Part shown: piece after piece, positions 1 to 5,639 of the stretch | Position numbering within the stretch: the first letter of the stretch is position 1 | How the letters are laid out: every line of letters starts with the position of its first letter | Assembly (NCBI GenBank): GCA_013151315.1 | Contig: JAADIN010000104.1 | Location: forward strand, 1 to 6,272 | Direction of reading: 5' to 3' | Source of the DNA: Planctomycetota bacterium | GTDB taxonomy: Bacteria; Planctomycetota; Planctomycetia; Pirellulales; Lacipirellulaceae | Length of the DNA: 6,272 nt | Made by a program: the position numbers and the translations under genes | The notes under the pieces: generated by a model | Seen by the model: only the letters and a program-made list of their open reading frames with translations | What the model was told of the DNA's origin: nothing | Database searches by the model: none

Positions 1-762
1 GTGATTTTAGCGGAACCTCCTCCTAGCCAAGGCGATATTCACTTCCGAGTGTGGGGGATCCCGGTGCGGATTCATCCGTTCTTTTGGTTCGTCGCTCTCA
101 TTCTCGGGATCCAAGGCGGTGAGACTCCGCCCATGCAAGTGCTGGTTTGGATCGTTGCGCTGTTTAGTTCGATTTTGGTCCACGAAATGGGGCATGCTCT
201 GCTGCAGCGCCGTTTTGGCGGACATCCGCGCATTACTCTCTATGGTATGGGCGGCTTGGCCGCTTGTGGCGATTGCGAACGCTCGCCGCGTGCGCAGATC
301 CTTATTTCGCTGGCCGGGCCCTGTGCGGGCTTTTTATTGGCCTTGGTTTTGATGCTGGTAATAAGCATCGTAGGGCATAAGAGCGGTTGGACTCTGTTTG
401 GGCGGCCAGGGACCGATGCGGTAGAGATTGGGCTGTTAGGAACGGTTTTTTATTGGAGACCTTTCCAATCGGGGGCTGTGAACGACATGATTCAGCAGCT
501 TCTCTACATCAATGTGTTGTGGGGTGCTGTGAATCTTCTGCCGATCTATCCGCTCGATGGGGGGCAAATCGCGCGCGAAATCTGTTTGTTTGGCCAACCG
601 CGTCAAGGAATGATCCTTTCACTTCGCATTTCGGTGGTTGCAGCCGGTGCGATGGCATTGGTGGGTCTTTCTTGGGGTTCGTTGTTGGTGGTAGTCTTCT
701 TTGGTTACTTGTCTTACTCAAGTTACCGCGCGTTGGAGGCGTACCAAAAAAGTCTTTGGTAA
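1..762 (+). CDS. Site-2 protease-type (M50) intramembrane zinc metalloprotease
   Basis: A 253-residue polytopic membrane protein. The zinc-binding HExxH motif is HEMGH at residues 61-65, inside a hydrophobic segment. The second conserved motif, NLLPIYPLDGG (residues 178-188), supplies the third metal ligand, Asp186. Hydrophobic stretches lie near residues 25-37, 46-66, 101-124, 166-183 and 206-238. No PDZ or CBS domain is visible, so this is the short, minimal form of the family. Members cut membrane-embedded substrates such as anti-sigma factors or signal-peptide remnants; the substrate here cannot be told. The start is a GTG at the first base of the window, so upstream signals are unseen and a longer start cannot be excluded. 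The family's N-terminal 'IPVRIHPFFW' region is present at residues 20-29, so the protein is probably complete. The next gene is 90 bp away. Confidence 0.9.
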   Translation: MILAEPPPSQGDIHFRVWGIPVRIHPFFWFVALILGIQGGETPPMQVLVWIVALFSSILVHEMGHALLQRRFGGHPRITLYGMGGLAACGDCERSPRAQILISLAGPCAGFLLALVLMLVISIVGHKSGWTLFGRPGTDAVEIGLLGTVFYWRPFQSGAVNDMIQQLLYINVLWGAVNLLPIYPLDGGQIAREICLFGQPRQGMILSLRISVVAAGAMALVGLSWGSLLVVVFFGYLSYSSYRALEAYQKSLW

Positions 763-852
763 CGTCTTGAAAAGTATTTTCGAGAAGATCATGCGCAAAA
801 TCGATTTTCTGCTTCGATTAGAAAAAACCACAACATCTAGCGGTCATTCGCC

Positions 853-1671
853 TTGAACGACGATTCAAAACTAGATGTATGGTCTCACATTGAGACAATT
901 CAGCCGCAACATCGGCTCGTATTGCTTGGCGCAAGTAACCTGACGCGCGCCTTTCCAACGGTGGTTCGCATGGCGTTGAAGACGTTTGAAGGTCCGTTAT
1001 CGATTCATGCAGCGATGGGTTTTGGACGTTCTTACGGTCAAGAGTCACGTTTTTTAGAAAAAAAATATTTTGGAATTTTTTTGTGTGGAATTTGGGAAGC
1101 ATTAGAGCAACAAAAAAAAATTCCAACGACGGCTTTTGTGACCGACATTGGTAACGATCTTGCTTACGAAGTGCCTGTCAATCGGATTGCGAAGTGGGTC
1201 GAAGGGTGTGTCGATCGACTGCAATCGCATGAGGCCAAAGTGGTGATCGCGGACTTGCCTTTGGACGTGTTGCGCGCGGTAAGTGAGGCCCGATATCGGC
1301 TGGTTCGGACGTTGCTATTTCCCCATTGCCGACTCGATTTGCGCGAGATGCTTGATCGGGCAGAGCAGCTCAGCGAGCGCCTAAAAGCGATCGCGAAATC
1401 GAGGAATACCCCTTTGTTTGCAGGGAAAAGCGAATGGTACGGCTGGGATCCGATTCACCCGCGGCGCGCGAATTTGCCCCGGTTGTGGAGTGAACTTTTG
1501 GCGAGCGTAGAATCTTCTGCGAGTGCAACGGGCCCCAGCGACAAGTCGTTGGCGATGGCTTGGTATCTGCGCGGATTGCGTCCCGAAAAATGGTCTTCGT
1601 TTTCTTTTTTGCGACGCGCGCAGCAACCGAATGGTCGATTGATTGAGGGGACGGAGATCTCGCTCTACTAA
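853..1671 (+). CDS. SGNH/GDSL-hydrolase-fold protein, substrate unknown
   Basis: A 272-residue soluble protein with the blocks of the SGNH hydrolase superfamily in order. Block I is LGASN (residues 25-29), with Ser28 the likely nucleophile. A glycine-rich GFGRSYG follows at 56-62 (block II-like). Block III is DIGND (98-102), with Asn101 in the oxyanion position. Block V is DPIH (199-202), giving the Asp199/His202 pair. The family contains esterases, lipases and acyl or acetyl hydrolases; the substrate cannot be named. The first motif reads GASN instead of GDS, so this is a divergent branch. No signal peptide or membrane segment is evident. The TTG at 853 is the only plausible start: an in-frame TAG lies at 838-840, and the next starts (TTG at 922, ATG at 970) cut into or past block I. 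No good Shine-Dalgarno site precedes it. The coding sequence is unusually A/T-tract-rich around 1050-1125 but stays open. Confidence 0.8.
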   Translation: MNDDSKLDVWSHIETIQPQHRLVLLGASNLTRAFPTVVRMALKTFEGPLSIHAAMGFGRSYGQESRFLEKKYFGIFLCGIWEALEQQKKIPTTAFVTDIGNDLAYEVPVNRIAKWVEGCVDRLQSHEAKVVIADLPLDVLRAVSEARYRLVRTLLFPHCRLDLREMLDRAEQLSERLKAIAKSRNTPLFAGKSEWYGWDPIHPRRANLPRLWSELLASVESSASATGPSDKSLAMAWYLRGLRPEKWSSFSFLRRAQQPNGRLIEGTEISLY

Positions 1672-1779
1672 TTGTCAAAACGGGCGCATCATCACGTTCT
1701 GATTGTAAAAATTCCATTGCGTGGCATTCAAAGATTCCAATTTTTTTTGTGTTGAAGCCATTTTTTTTGCAAAAAAGTG

Positions 1780-1807
1780 TTGCACAAATTCAACGAACTC
1801 GTACAAA
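1780..1807 (+). promoter_or_regulatory. Weak candidate promoter for the lysine-rich protein gene
   Basis: TTGCAC (1780-1785) and TACAAA (1802-1807) are separated by 16 bp and lie directly downstream of T8/T8/A6 tracts that could act like an UP element. Matches to the -35 and -10 consensus are only 3/6 and 4/6. If real, the leader would be about 240 nt long. This is a guess from spacing and context. Confidence 0.2.
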
Positions 1808-2038
1808 TACGTTCAAGCAGCTTACAAGGATGTGTTATTGCTTTTGTTTTGTTGACTTGGTATCCCACGGTTTCGCATCCTGGACGTACACGGATTGGAG
1901 TTCCTAAGCTGCGGCGAAACGTCGTGTCATCCTGGAAGGATGTCATGTTTTCTTTGTGGTGAGAATCGTTCTTTACTAGGGCTTGATGTACTGGGGCTTG
2001 ATGCAAGTCGAGTCGAACGAATCACCCGAACTTTTTAT

Positions 2039-2044
2039 GGAGGA
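2039..2044 (+). promoter_or_regulatory. Shine-Dalgarno site that sets the start of the lysine-rich protein
   Basis: GGAGGA lies 7 nt upstream of the GTG at 2052, the best ribosome-binding site in the window. It overlaps an in-frame ATG at 2037, which makes that ATG and the earlier in-frame starts (1983, 1986, 2001) unlikely. Confidence 0.75.
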
Positions 2045-2051
2045 AGCGATT

Positions 2052-2306
2052 GTGGCTAAGAAACGAAAAAAGAAGGTTGCCAAGAAAAAGGTAGCCAAGA
2101 AGAAGCGTAAGGTCGCCAAGAAGAAGACCGTGAAGCGCAAGAAGAAAGTAGCCAAGAAAAAGAAGGGTGCTAAGAAAAAGAAGAAAAAGGTCGCCAAGAA
2201 GAAGACCGTGAAGCGCAAGAAGAAAAAGGGCGCGAAGAAGAAGACGGTCAAGCGCAAGAAAAAGAAGGCTGCAAAGAAGAAAGCCAAGCGCAAAAAGAAG
2301 CGTTAA
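2052..2306 (+). CDS. Histone H1 C-terminal-tail-like lysine-rich DNA-binding protein
   Basis: An 84-residue protein with 52 Lys and 7 Arg (about 70% basic), no acidic and no aromatic residues. It is built from K-rich blocks joined by VA, GA, AA and TV. The unit VAKKKTVKRKKK occurs at residues 21-32 and 47-58, and a variant GAKKKTVKRKKK at 60-71. The spacings of 26 and 13 residues suggest a 13-residue period. This composition matches eukaryotic H1 tails and bacterial H1-like proteins (Hc1/Hc2, AlgP types), which neutralise and condense DNA. Here the whole protein is tail, with no globular domain. It is probably disordered and nucleoid-associated; RNA or polyphosphate binding is possible. The start is GTG 2052 because GGAGGA precedes it; frames reaching back to 1983 add an unrelated 23-residue non-basic lead. 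A strong terminator follows about 50 bp downstream, so the gene is probably a single unit. Confidence 0.85.
   Translation: MAKKRKKKVAKKKVAKKKRKVAKKKTVKRKKKVAKKKKGAKKKKKKVAKKKTVKRKKKKGAKKKTVKRKKKKAAKKKAKRKKKR
2112..2225 (+). repeat. Exact 36-bp direct repeat inside the lysine-rich gene
   Basis: The same 36 nt occur at 2112-2147 and 2190-2225, with a 78-bp period, encoding VAKKKTVKRKKK both times. A degenerate third copy lies at 2229-2264 and has synonymous changes (acg for acc, gtc for gtg). Exact identity at wobble positions in the first two points to recent duplication or gene conversion, not only selection on protein composition. Confidence 0.85.
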
Positions 2307-2354
2307 GCTTTCGATTGCTCCGGCCAGTCTCCCCCGCCGGAAAACTAAAACAGA

Positions 2355-2389
2355 GGGCCGCTTCCGCATTTTGCGGGGCGGCCTTTTTT
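2355..2389 (+). terminator. Rho-independent terminator of the lysine-rich protein gene
   Basis: The outer stem is GGCCGC (2356-2361) with GCGGCC (2378-2383). A small internal loop follows (TT 2362-2363 opposite G 2377), then an inner stem CCGCA (2364-2368) with TGCGG (2372-2376) closed by a TTT loop. Six T residues (2384-2389) follow immediately. The hairpin lies about 50 bp past the stop codon. Confidence 0.85.
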
Positions 2390-2509
2390 CGTTCCCCGTT
2401 GCCTGAAGTGCTGGCCCTGCTGGCATCGACCGAACTGCCTTGCCAGGGAGGAGTTGCGGCGATGGCTGGGTGGACTGTCGACAGGTTGTCCACCTGCCGC
2501 AAAGGCGAG

Positions 2510-2594
2510 TGTGAGCCGCACGGCGCTAGCCGCGGGTTAGTGGCTGGGTAACGCTTTGCCGCCGCTACCCGACGCTAGCGCGTTGCGGCTCACA
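2510..2594. repeat. Palindromic intergenic element with 20-bp inverted arms (REP/MITE-like)
   Basis: The left arm 2510-2529 (starting TGTGAGCCGCA) and the right arm 2575-2594 (ending TGCGGCTCACA) match in 18 of 20 positions as inverted repeats. The 45-bp centre has its own stem, GGGTA 2546-2550 with TACCC 2566-2570. GCTAGC occurs near both inner arm ends (2525-2530 and 2574-2579). The element sits 12 bp past the mrp stop codon and could fold in the mrp 3' UTR. Palindromes with agccgc-type arms are, from memory, common between planctomycete genes; a multicopy nature cannot be shown from one window. No transposase is nearby. Confidence 0.7.
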
Positions 2595-2606
2595 GGAGCA
2601 TGGCCA

Positions 2607-3701
2607 CTATAAGACCGAGAGGCTCGGCATGGGCGGATCGGCGGCTTTTCGCGAAGCGATGTTTTTTACCACGCTGTAGCAGATGCGCTCGAAGTGGGGC
2701 GCAGAGTCTTGATCGGTGGTGTTGCCCGCCGTTTGGCCTGCGTCGCCCCGTTCGCGAATGGGAATTTGAATCGGTATCTCGCCCAAGAACGGGACTTCGA
2801 GTTCCTCGGCTTTTTTGCGAGCGCCGCCGGAGCCGAAAATTTCGTATCGCTTGCCGTTGTCGGGGCAAAGGAAGTAGCTCATGTTTTCGACGATCCCTAG
2901 CATCGGGATGTTCACTTTGCCGAACATTGCGATCGCTTTGACCGCATCGAGCAGGGCCACCTCTTGCGGCGTGCAGACCACGATCGCGCCCGTCAGGGGC
3001 AAGAGTTGCGAGAGCGTGAGCGCGATGTCGCCCGTGCCTGGTGGCATATCGATGATTAGGTAGTCGAGGTCTCCCCAATCGGTATCGCGCAAGAATTGCG
3101 TGATCGCGCCGTGCAGCATCGGGCCTCGCCATACGACCGCTTCGCCGGGCGGTACGAGAAAGCCCATGCTCATCAGTCGAATTCCGTCGGCGACGACTGG
3201 CTGTAATTTCTTTTCGACGGCGGTCGGGCGTTCGTCCGCTCCCAAGAGGTGGGGAATGCTGGGGCCATAGACATCGGCGTCCATGAGTCCGACTTTGCAG
3301 CCGGCATTCTTCAGTCCGCAGGCCAGCGAAGCCGCGACGGTACTCTTGCCGACGCCCCCTTTGCCCGAGGCGACCGCGATCACGCTTTTGGCAGTCAGCC
3401 CGATGCCGCCAATGGGCTCCGCCGGTCGCGGGTGCTCGACGACCTTGACGGTCACTTGGCACTGGCCATCGAGCTTCGAGCGTAGCTGGTCCTCCAAATT
3501 CTCGCGGGTTTCTTTCCAGAGGGGGCCCGAATAGGTCGTCAGAGCAATGGTGACTGTAAGGCGATTGCCATCGATCGAAACGTCGCGTACTTGGTCCATG
3601 GCCTTGAGGTTACGGCCCGTTTCGGGGTCGGAGAATTTTTGGAGGACGGCATCGACCTGGGCCGAATCGATCGGACTATCGGACATGGGAGGGCCGGACA
3701 T
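2607..3701 (-). CDS. mrp: Mrp/NBP35-family Fe-S cluster carrier ATPase (ApbC-like)
   Basis: A 364-residue cytosolic P-loop ATPase that in this family holds and delivers Fe-S clusters to apoproteins. The N-terminal MIP18/DUF59 domain spans about residues 10-90. The deviant Walker A is SGKGGVGKST at 112-121, with signature Lys114. DADVYGPSIP (141-150), WRGPM (191-195) and the Walker B region LIIDMPPGTGD (215-225) follow. The family motif ENMSYF leads into CPDNGKRYEIFG, where the usual CxxC is Cys279-Pro-Asp-Asn282, so the second cluster-binding Cys is missing. ATG 3701 is used; an internal ATG at 3686 (residue 6) is an equally possible start, and neither has a good Shine-Dalgarno site. The gene is divergent from the M20 gene, with 186 bp between starts. 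A 13-bp palindrome (3732-3744) lies in its upstream region, and a palindromic element lies just past its stop codon. Confidence 0.95.
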   Translation of the reverse strand: MSGPPMSDSPIDSAQVDAVLQKFSDPETGRNLKAMDQVRDVSIDGNRLTVTIALTTYSGPLWKETRENLEDQLRSKLDGQCQVTVKVVEHPRPAEPIGGIGLTAKSVIAVASGKGGVGKSTVAASLACGLKNAGCKVGLMDADVYGPSIPHLLGADERPTAVEKKLQPVVADGIRLMSMGFLVPPGEAVVWRGPMLHGAITQFLRDTDWGDLDYLIIDMPPGTGDIALTLSQLLPLTGAIVVCTPQEVALLDAVKAIAMFGKVNIPMLGIVENMSYFLCPDNGKRYEIFGSGGARKKAEELEVPFLGEIPIQIPIRERGDAGQTAGNTTDQDSAPHFERICYSVVKNIASRKAADPPMPSLSVL

Positions 3702-3731
3702 GGAGGGCTTTTCTTTCTATTGGCTTTGAAG

Positions 3732-3744
3732 GCCAGCGGCTGGC
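3732..3744. promoter_or_regulatory. 13-bp palindrome upstream of mrp, possible operator
   Basis: GCCAGC (3732-3737), G, then GCTGGC (3739-3744) is a perfect inverted repeat with a single-base centre, 30 bp upstream of the mrp start in the divergent gap. It may be an operator or a leader hairpin. The same 186-bp gap also holds short hairpins GGGGA/TCCCC (3778-3792) and CTGGC/GCCAG (3818-3835). No confident promoter was recognised for either gene. Confidence 0.25.
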
Positions 3745-3887
3745 GAGGTGAATTGGAGACGATTCCGTGCTACGATCGGGGATCAAGTCCCCTCCGTAAT
3801 CTTCTTACCATATCGGTCTGGCGGCAAATTGCCAGTCGGGGGCCTGCTTTTAGAGGCTTCCGCGGTAGCCTCCTAGCGACAGGAAAA

Positions 3888-5154
3888 ATGTTCATGGTGC
3901 TTCAGGAAGCCGACTTGTTGCGGCAATTGGTACGTATCCCGAGCGTCAATCCGGTCTTTGCGACCGACGGCTCAGGCGGCGAGGGCCTGCTTACCGATTT
4001 TTTGCAAAATTTGCTCGACGAGCTGGGTTGGCGGTGGTTGCGGCAAGAGGTCCATCCGGGTCGCGACAATCTTATTGCGCTATGTCCTGGAAAAAATTGG
4101 GGTCCCGGAAAAAACTGGGGTCCCGGGCAAAGCGAGGAGGTGACGCTTTGGGAGGTGCATCAGGATACGGTCGGTGTGGCCGGCATGACGATTGATCCCT
4201 TCGCGGCAGAAGAGTCGGAGGGGCGGATTTGGGGTCGTGGGGCGTGCGATATCAAGGGCGGCATGGCGGCGATGCTCACGGCGCTCTCTCGTGCCCAGGC
4301 CGATCCTGGCCGTCAGCAGTCGACCGTTCTGCTGGCGATGACGATTAACGAAGAAAGTGGTTTTACGGGTGCCGATGCCTTGTGCCGCTTTTGGACGGAC
4401 GATCCCGAGCGGCAGGTCAGCTCGGCTGAGGTGCATGGGCCGCTCTCGCTTACGGAATTGCAGGGCTTGCGGCCGGGGCAGGCGGTAATCGCCGAGCCTA
4501 CGCAGCTCGACGTGGTCGTTGCCCACAAGGGAGCCAGCCGGTGGCACTGTCATACGCACGGCCTCGCGTCGCATTCCTCTCAGCCTGAGCTGGGGCGCAA
4601 TGCCGTTTATGCGATGGCCGACGTGTTGCGGGCGATTGAAGCGTATCAAGAAGAGGAACTGGGCTTGTGGCGAGCCGCACCCGCTTTGTGGTCGTCCCGC
4701 CGTTTGTGCCAGTACGATTCAGGGCGGTTCGGGAGTGAATATCGTACCCGACCATGCTGTGATTGCGATCGACCGTCGGCTTTTGCCGGGAGAGTCTCCG
4801 CGGAAGGCTTATGACGACCTCGTTGCTTATGTCGCCTGCTACATGAAGCGAGTGGCACGTGCCGGGATCACGATCGAACACGAGCCGCCGTGGATCGAGT
4901 GCCTCGGGCTCGCCGACCGCGACAATCGCGCGTGGGCCGAGCAGATCGCGTCGGTTGCCCATGCGATGGACTTGCCTTGCGAGCTCGTCGGGGTTCCTTA
5001 TGGAACCGATGCTTCGGTGATTTCTGCTGCGGGGATTCCTTCGGTCGTGTTTGGGCCCGGCTCGATCGACCAGGCGCATACCAAGGACGAATGGCTTGCG
5101 ATCGATCAGCTATCCAGCGCGACTGATATTTTGACTCGGCTTGCCTGCTGCTAA
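3888..5154 (+). pseudogene. M20-family metallopeptidase/deacylase (ArgE/DapE-like), frameshifted
   Basis: Homologues remove acyl groups from amino acids or cut small peptides using two metal ions. Counting from ATG 3888, the ligands are His91 and Asp93 (HQD), bridging Asp121 (GRGACDIKGG), the Glu155-Glu156 pair (NEESG; base and ligand) and Glu203 (IAEPT). The dimerisation/lid region starts at HKGASRWH (213-220). The open frame runs to a stop at 4812-4814. Homologous sequence resumes one base over from about 4672-4678 (HPLCGRP, GGSGVNIVPD, IDRRLLPGE) and runs to TAA 5152-5154, including the last ligand His (codon 5077-5079, DQAHTKDEW). One extra base between about 4660 and 4678 explains this: removing one gives about 421 residues, normal for the family. 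Both halves are otherwise intact, so a sequencing error or a very recent mutation is likely. ATG 3888 or 3894 is the start; AGGA (3881-3884) better suits 3894. An 18-bp tandem repeat expands the protein near residues 68-79. Confidence 0.85.
4089..4124 (+). repeat. 18-bp in-frame tandem duplication inside the M20 gene
   Basis: Two units, 4089-4106 and 4107-4124, are identical at 17 of 18 positions (T4097 versus C4115) and encode GKNWGP twice. The repeat ends CCCGGG and contains A6 and G4 runs. It lies between NLIALCP and EVTLWEVHQD, a surface-loop position just before the metal-binding strand in M20 enzymes. It is therefore probably tolerated but is unusual there. Confidence 0.8.
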
Positions 5155-5165
5155 GCCGCAAGCGG

Positions 5166-5495
5166 TTAGAATACGTCGAGCACGAAGTGGTGGCCGCTAT
5201 GGTAGTTGCGACGGTTCGGGTAGTAGTTGTGCCACTTGCGGTTGTAGACCGGGATGCGCATCTCTGATGGATAGCGGTGGTACAGGCTATCGGCGCTTCG
5301 GTAGTACTCGTCGCCGTAGAAGTTCTGCGGGTAATAGACGTACGGATAGTGGTAGAAACGATTCCAGTCTTGGGTCGAGTAGGTTTGACCCCATGAGCGG
5401 CCGTAGGCTTGTTGGGCTTGGGCAGTGCTTGCCTGAGTGAGACAACAGACAAGAGCTCCAGCGCAACAGACGGCCAAGAAGATCTGGCGGACCAT
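5166..5495 (-). CDS. Small secreted Tyr/Trp/His-rich protein, planctomycete type, function unknown
   Basis: A 109-residue protein with a Sec signal peptide: Arg3, a hydrophobic and Cys-rich core (residues 5-19), and a probable signal-peptidase I site after AQA (25-27). No lipobox is seen. The mature part, about 82 residues, has 16 Tyr, 3 Trp, 4 Phe and many His and Arg. Runs such as YPYVYYPQNFYGDEYY (50-65) and KWHNYYP (87-93) precede the end GHHFVLDVF (101-109). It resembles short secreted proteins I associate with planctomycetes, some loosely labelled calmodulin-binding; that label has no support here. An extracytoplasmic structural or surface role is inference. ATG 5495 is chosen because AGGGGGA precedes it by 6 nt and it opens directly on the signal peptide; the frame extends to 5621 without such features. 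Its stop is 11 bp from the stop of the converging M20 gene. Confidence 0.8.
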   Translation of the reverse strand: MVRQIFLAVCCAGALVCCLTQASTAQAQQAYGRSWGQTYSTQDWNRFYHYPYVYYPQNFYGDEYYRSADSLYHRYPSEMRIPVYNRKWHNYYPNRRNYHSGHHFVLDVF

Positions 5496-5501
5496 CGAAA
5501 T

Positions 5502-5508
5502 TCCCCCT
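5502..5508 (-). promoter_or_regulatory. Shine-Dalgarno site fixing the start of the secreted protein
   Basis: On the minus strand AGGGGGA lies 6 nt before ATG 5495. This supports the short signal-peptide form over the longer open frame beginning at 5621. Confidence 0.65.
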
Positions 5509-5639
5509 TCGAAAGCTTGCGGGCATAGGTTTACGCAGTAGAGATCGGCAGTCGGCAAACTCCAGGTTGAGAGAATATTCGGCACAACCGGCAGAATCGG
5601 GAGTGCTAGCCATGCTGCCACGGCGAAAGATGGCTGCTT

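Larger units (their letters stand above)
1672..2051. other. 380 bp AT-rich non-coding gap upstream of the histone-like gene
   Basis: No convincing gene is present. The 61-codon reading frame opening with GTG at 1777 has no Shine-Dalgarno site and no recognisable content. The region holds T8 (1741-1748), T8 (1761-1768) and A6 (1771-1776) tracts; the last two form the perfect palindrome TTTTTTGCAAAAAA at 1763-1776. It also holds a 6-bp hairpin (CATCCT 1928-1933 with AGGATG 1937-1942) and a 10-bp direct repeat GGGCTTGATG at 1979-1988 and 1994-2003. No clear terminator for the SGNH gene was found. The gap probably contains the promoter and leader of the lysine-rich gene. Confidence 0.6.

Noticed and set aside
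799..819. AATCGA/TCGATT inverted repeat between the protease and SGNH genes
   Set aside because: Six AT-rich pairs, a 9-nt loop and no T-tract; too weak for a terminator.
1777..1962. 61-codon plus-strand frame in the AT-rich gap
   Set aside because: GTG start, no Shine-Dalgarno site, no recognisable domain, and composition like the surrounding non-coding DNA.
1983..2051. N-terminal extension of the lysine-rich protein
   Set aside because: The 23 extra residues are non-basic and unrelated, and the strong GGAGGA site at 2039-2044 points to GTG 2052.
2320..2340. CCGGC/GCCGG hairpin just after the lysine-rich gene
   Set aside because: 5-bp stem with an 11-nt loop and no T-tract; the real terminator is at 2355-2389.
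2486..2494. TTGTCCACC resembling a DnaA box
   Set aside because: Two mismatches to TTATCCACA, only one copy, and better explained as part of the small hairpin CAGGT/ACCTG at 2482-2496. No other origin features are present.
2315..2551. 78-codon plus-strand frame after the terminator
   Set aside because: It runs through the terminator hairpin and into the palindromic element, with no start signal; it is a by-product of GC-rich repeats.
2590..3462. Long minus-strand frame in another frame within mrp
   Set aside because: Arg-rich shadow of the mrp coding sequence, with no domain content.
3591..3887. Extension of the M20 frame upstream into mrp
   Set aside because: It overlaps the mrp start on the other strand and has no M20 character; homology begins with LQEADLLRQLVRIPSVNP just after ATG 3888/3894.
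4650..4690. Programmed +1 frameshifting in the M20 gene
   Set aside because: No slippery codon followed by a stop or rare codon, and the original frame stays open for 130 bases; a mutation or sequence error is simpler.
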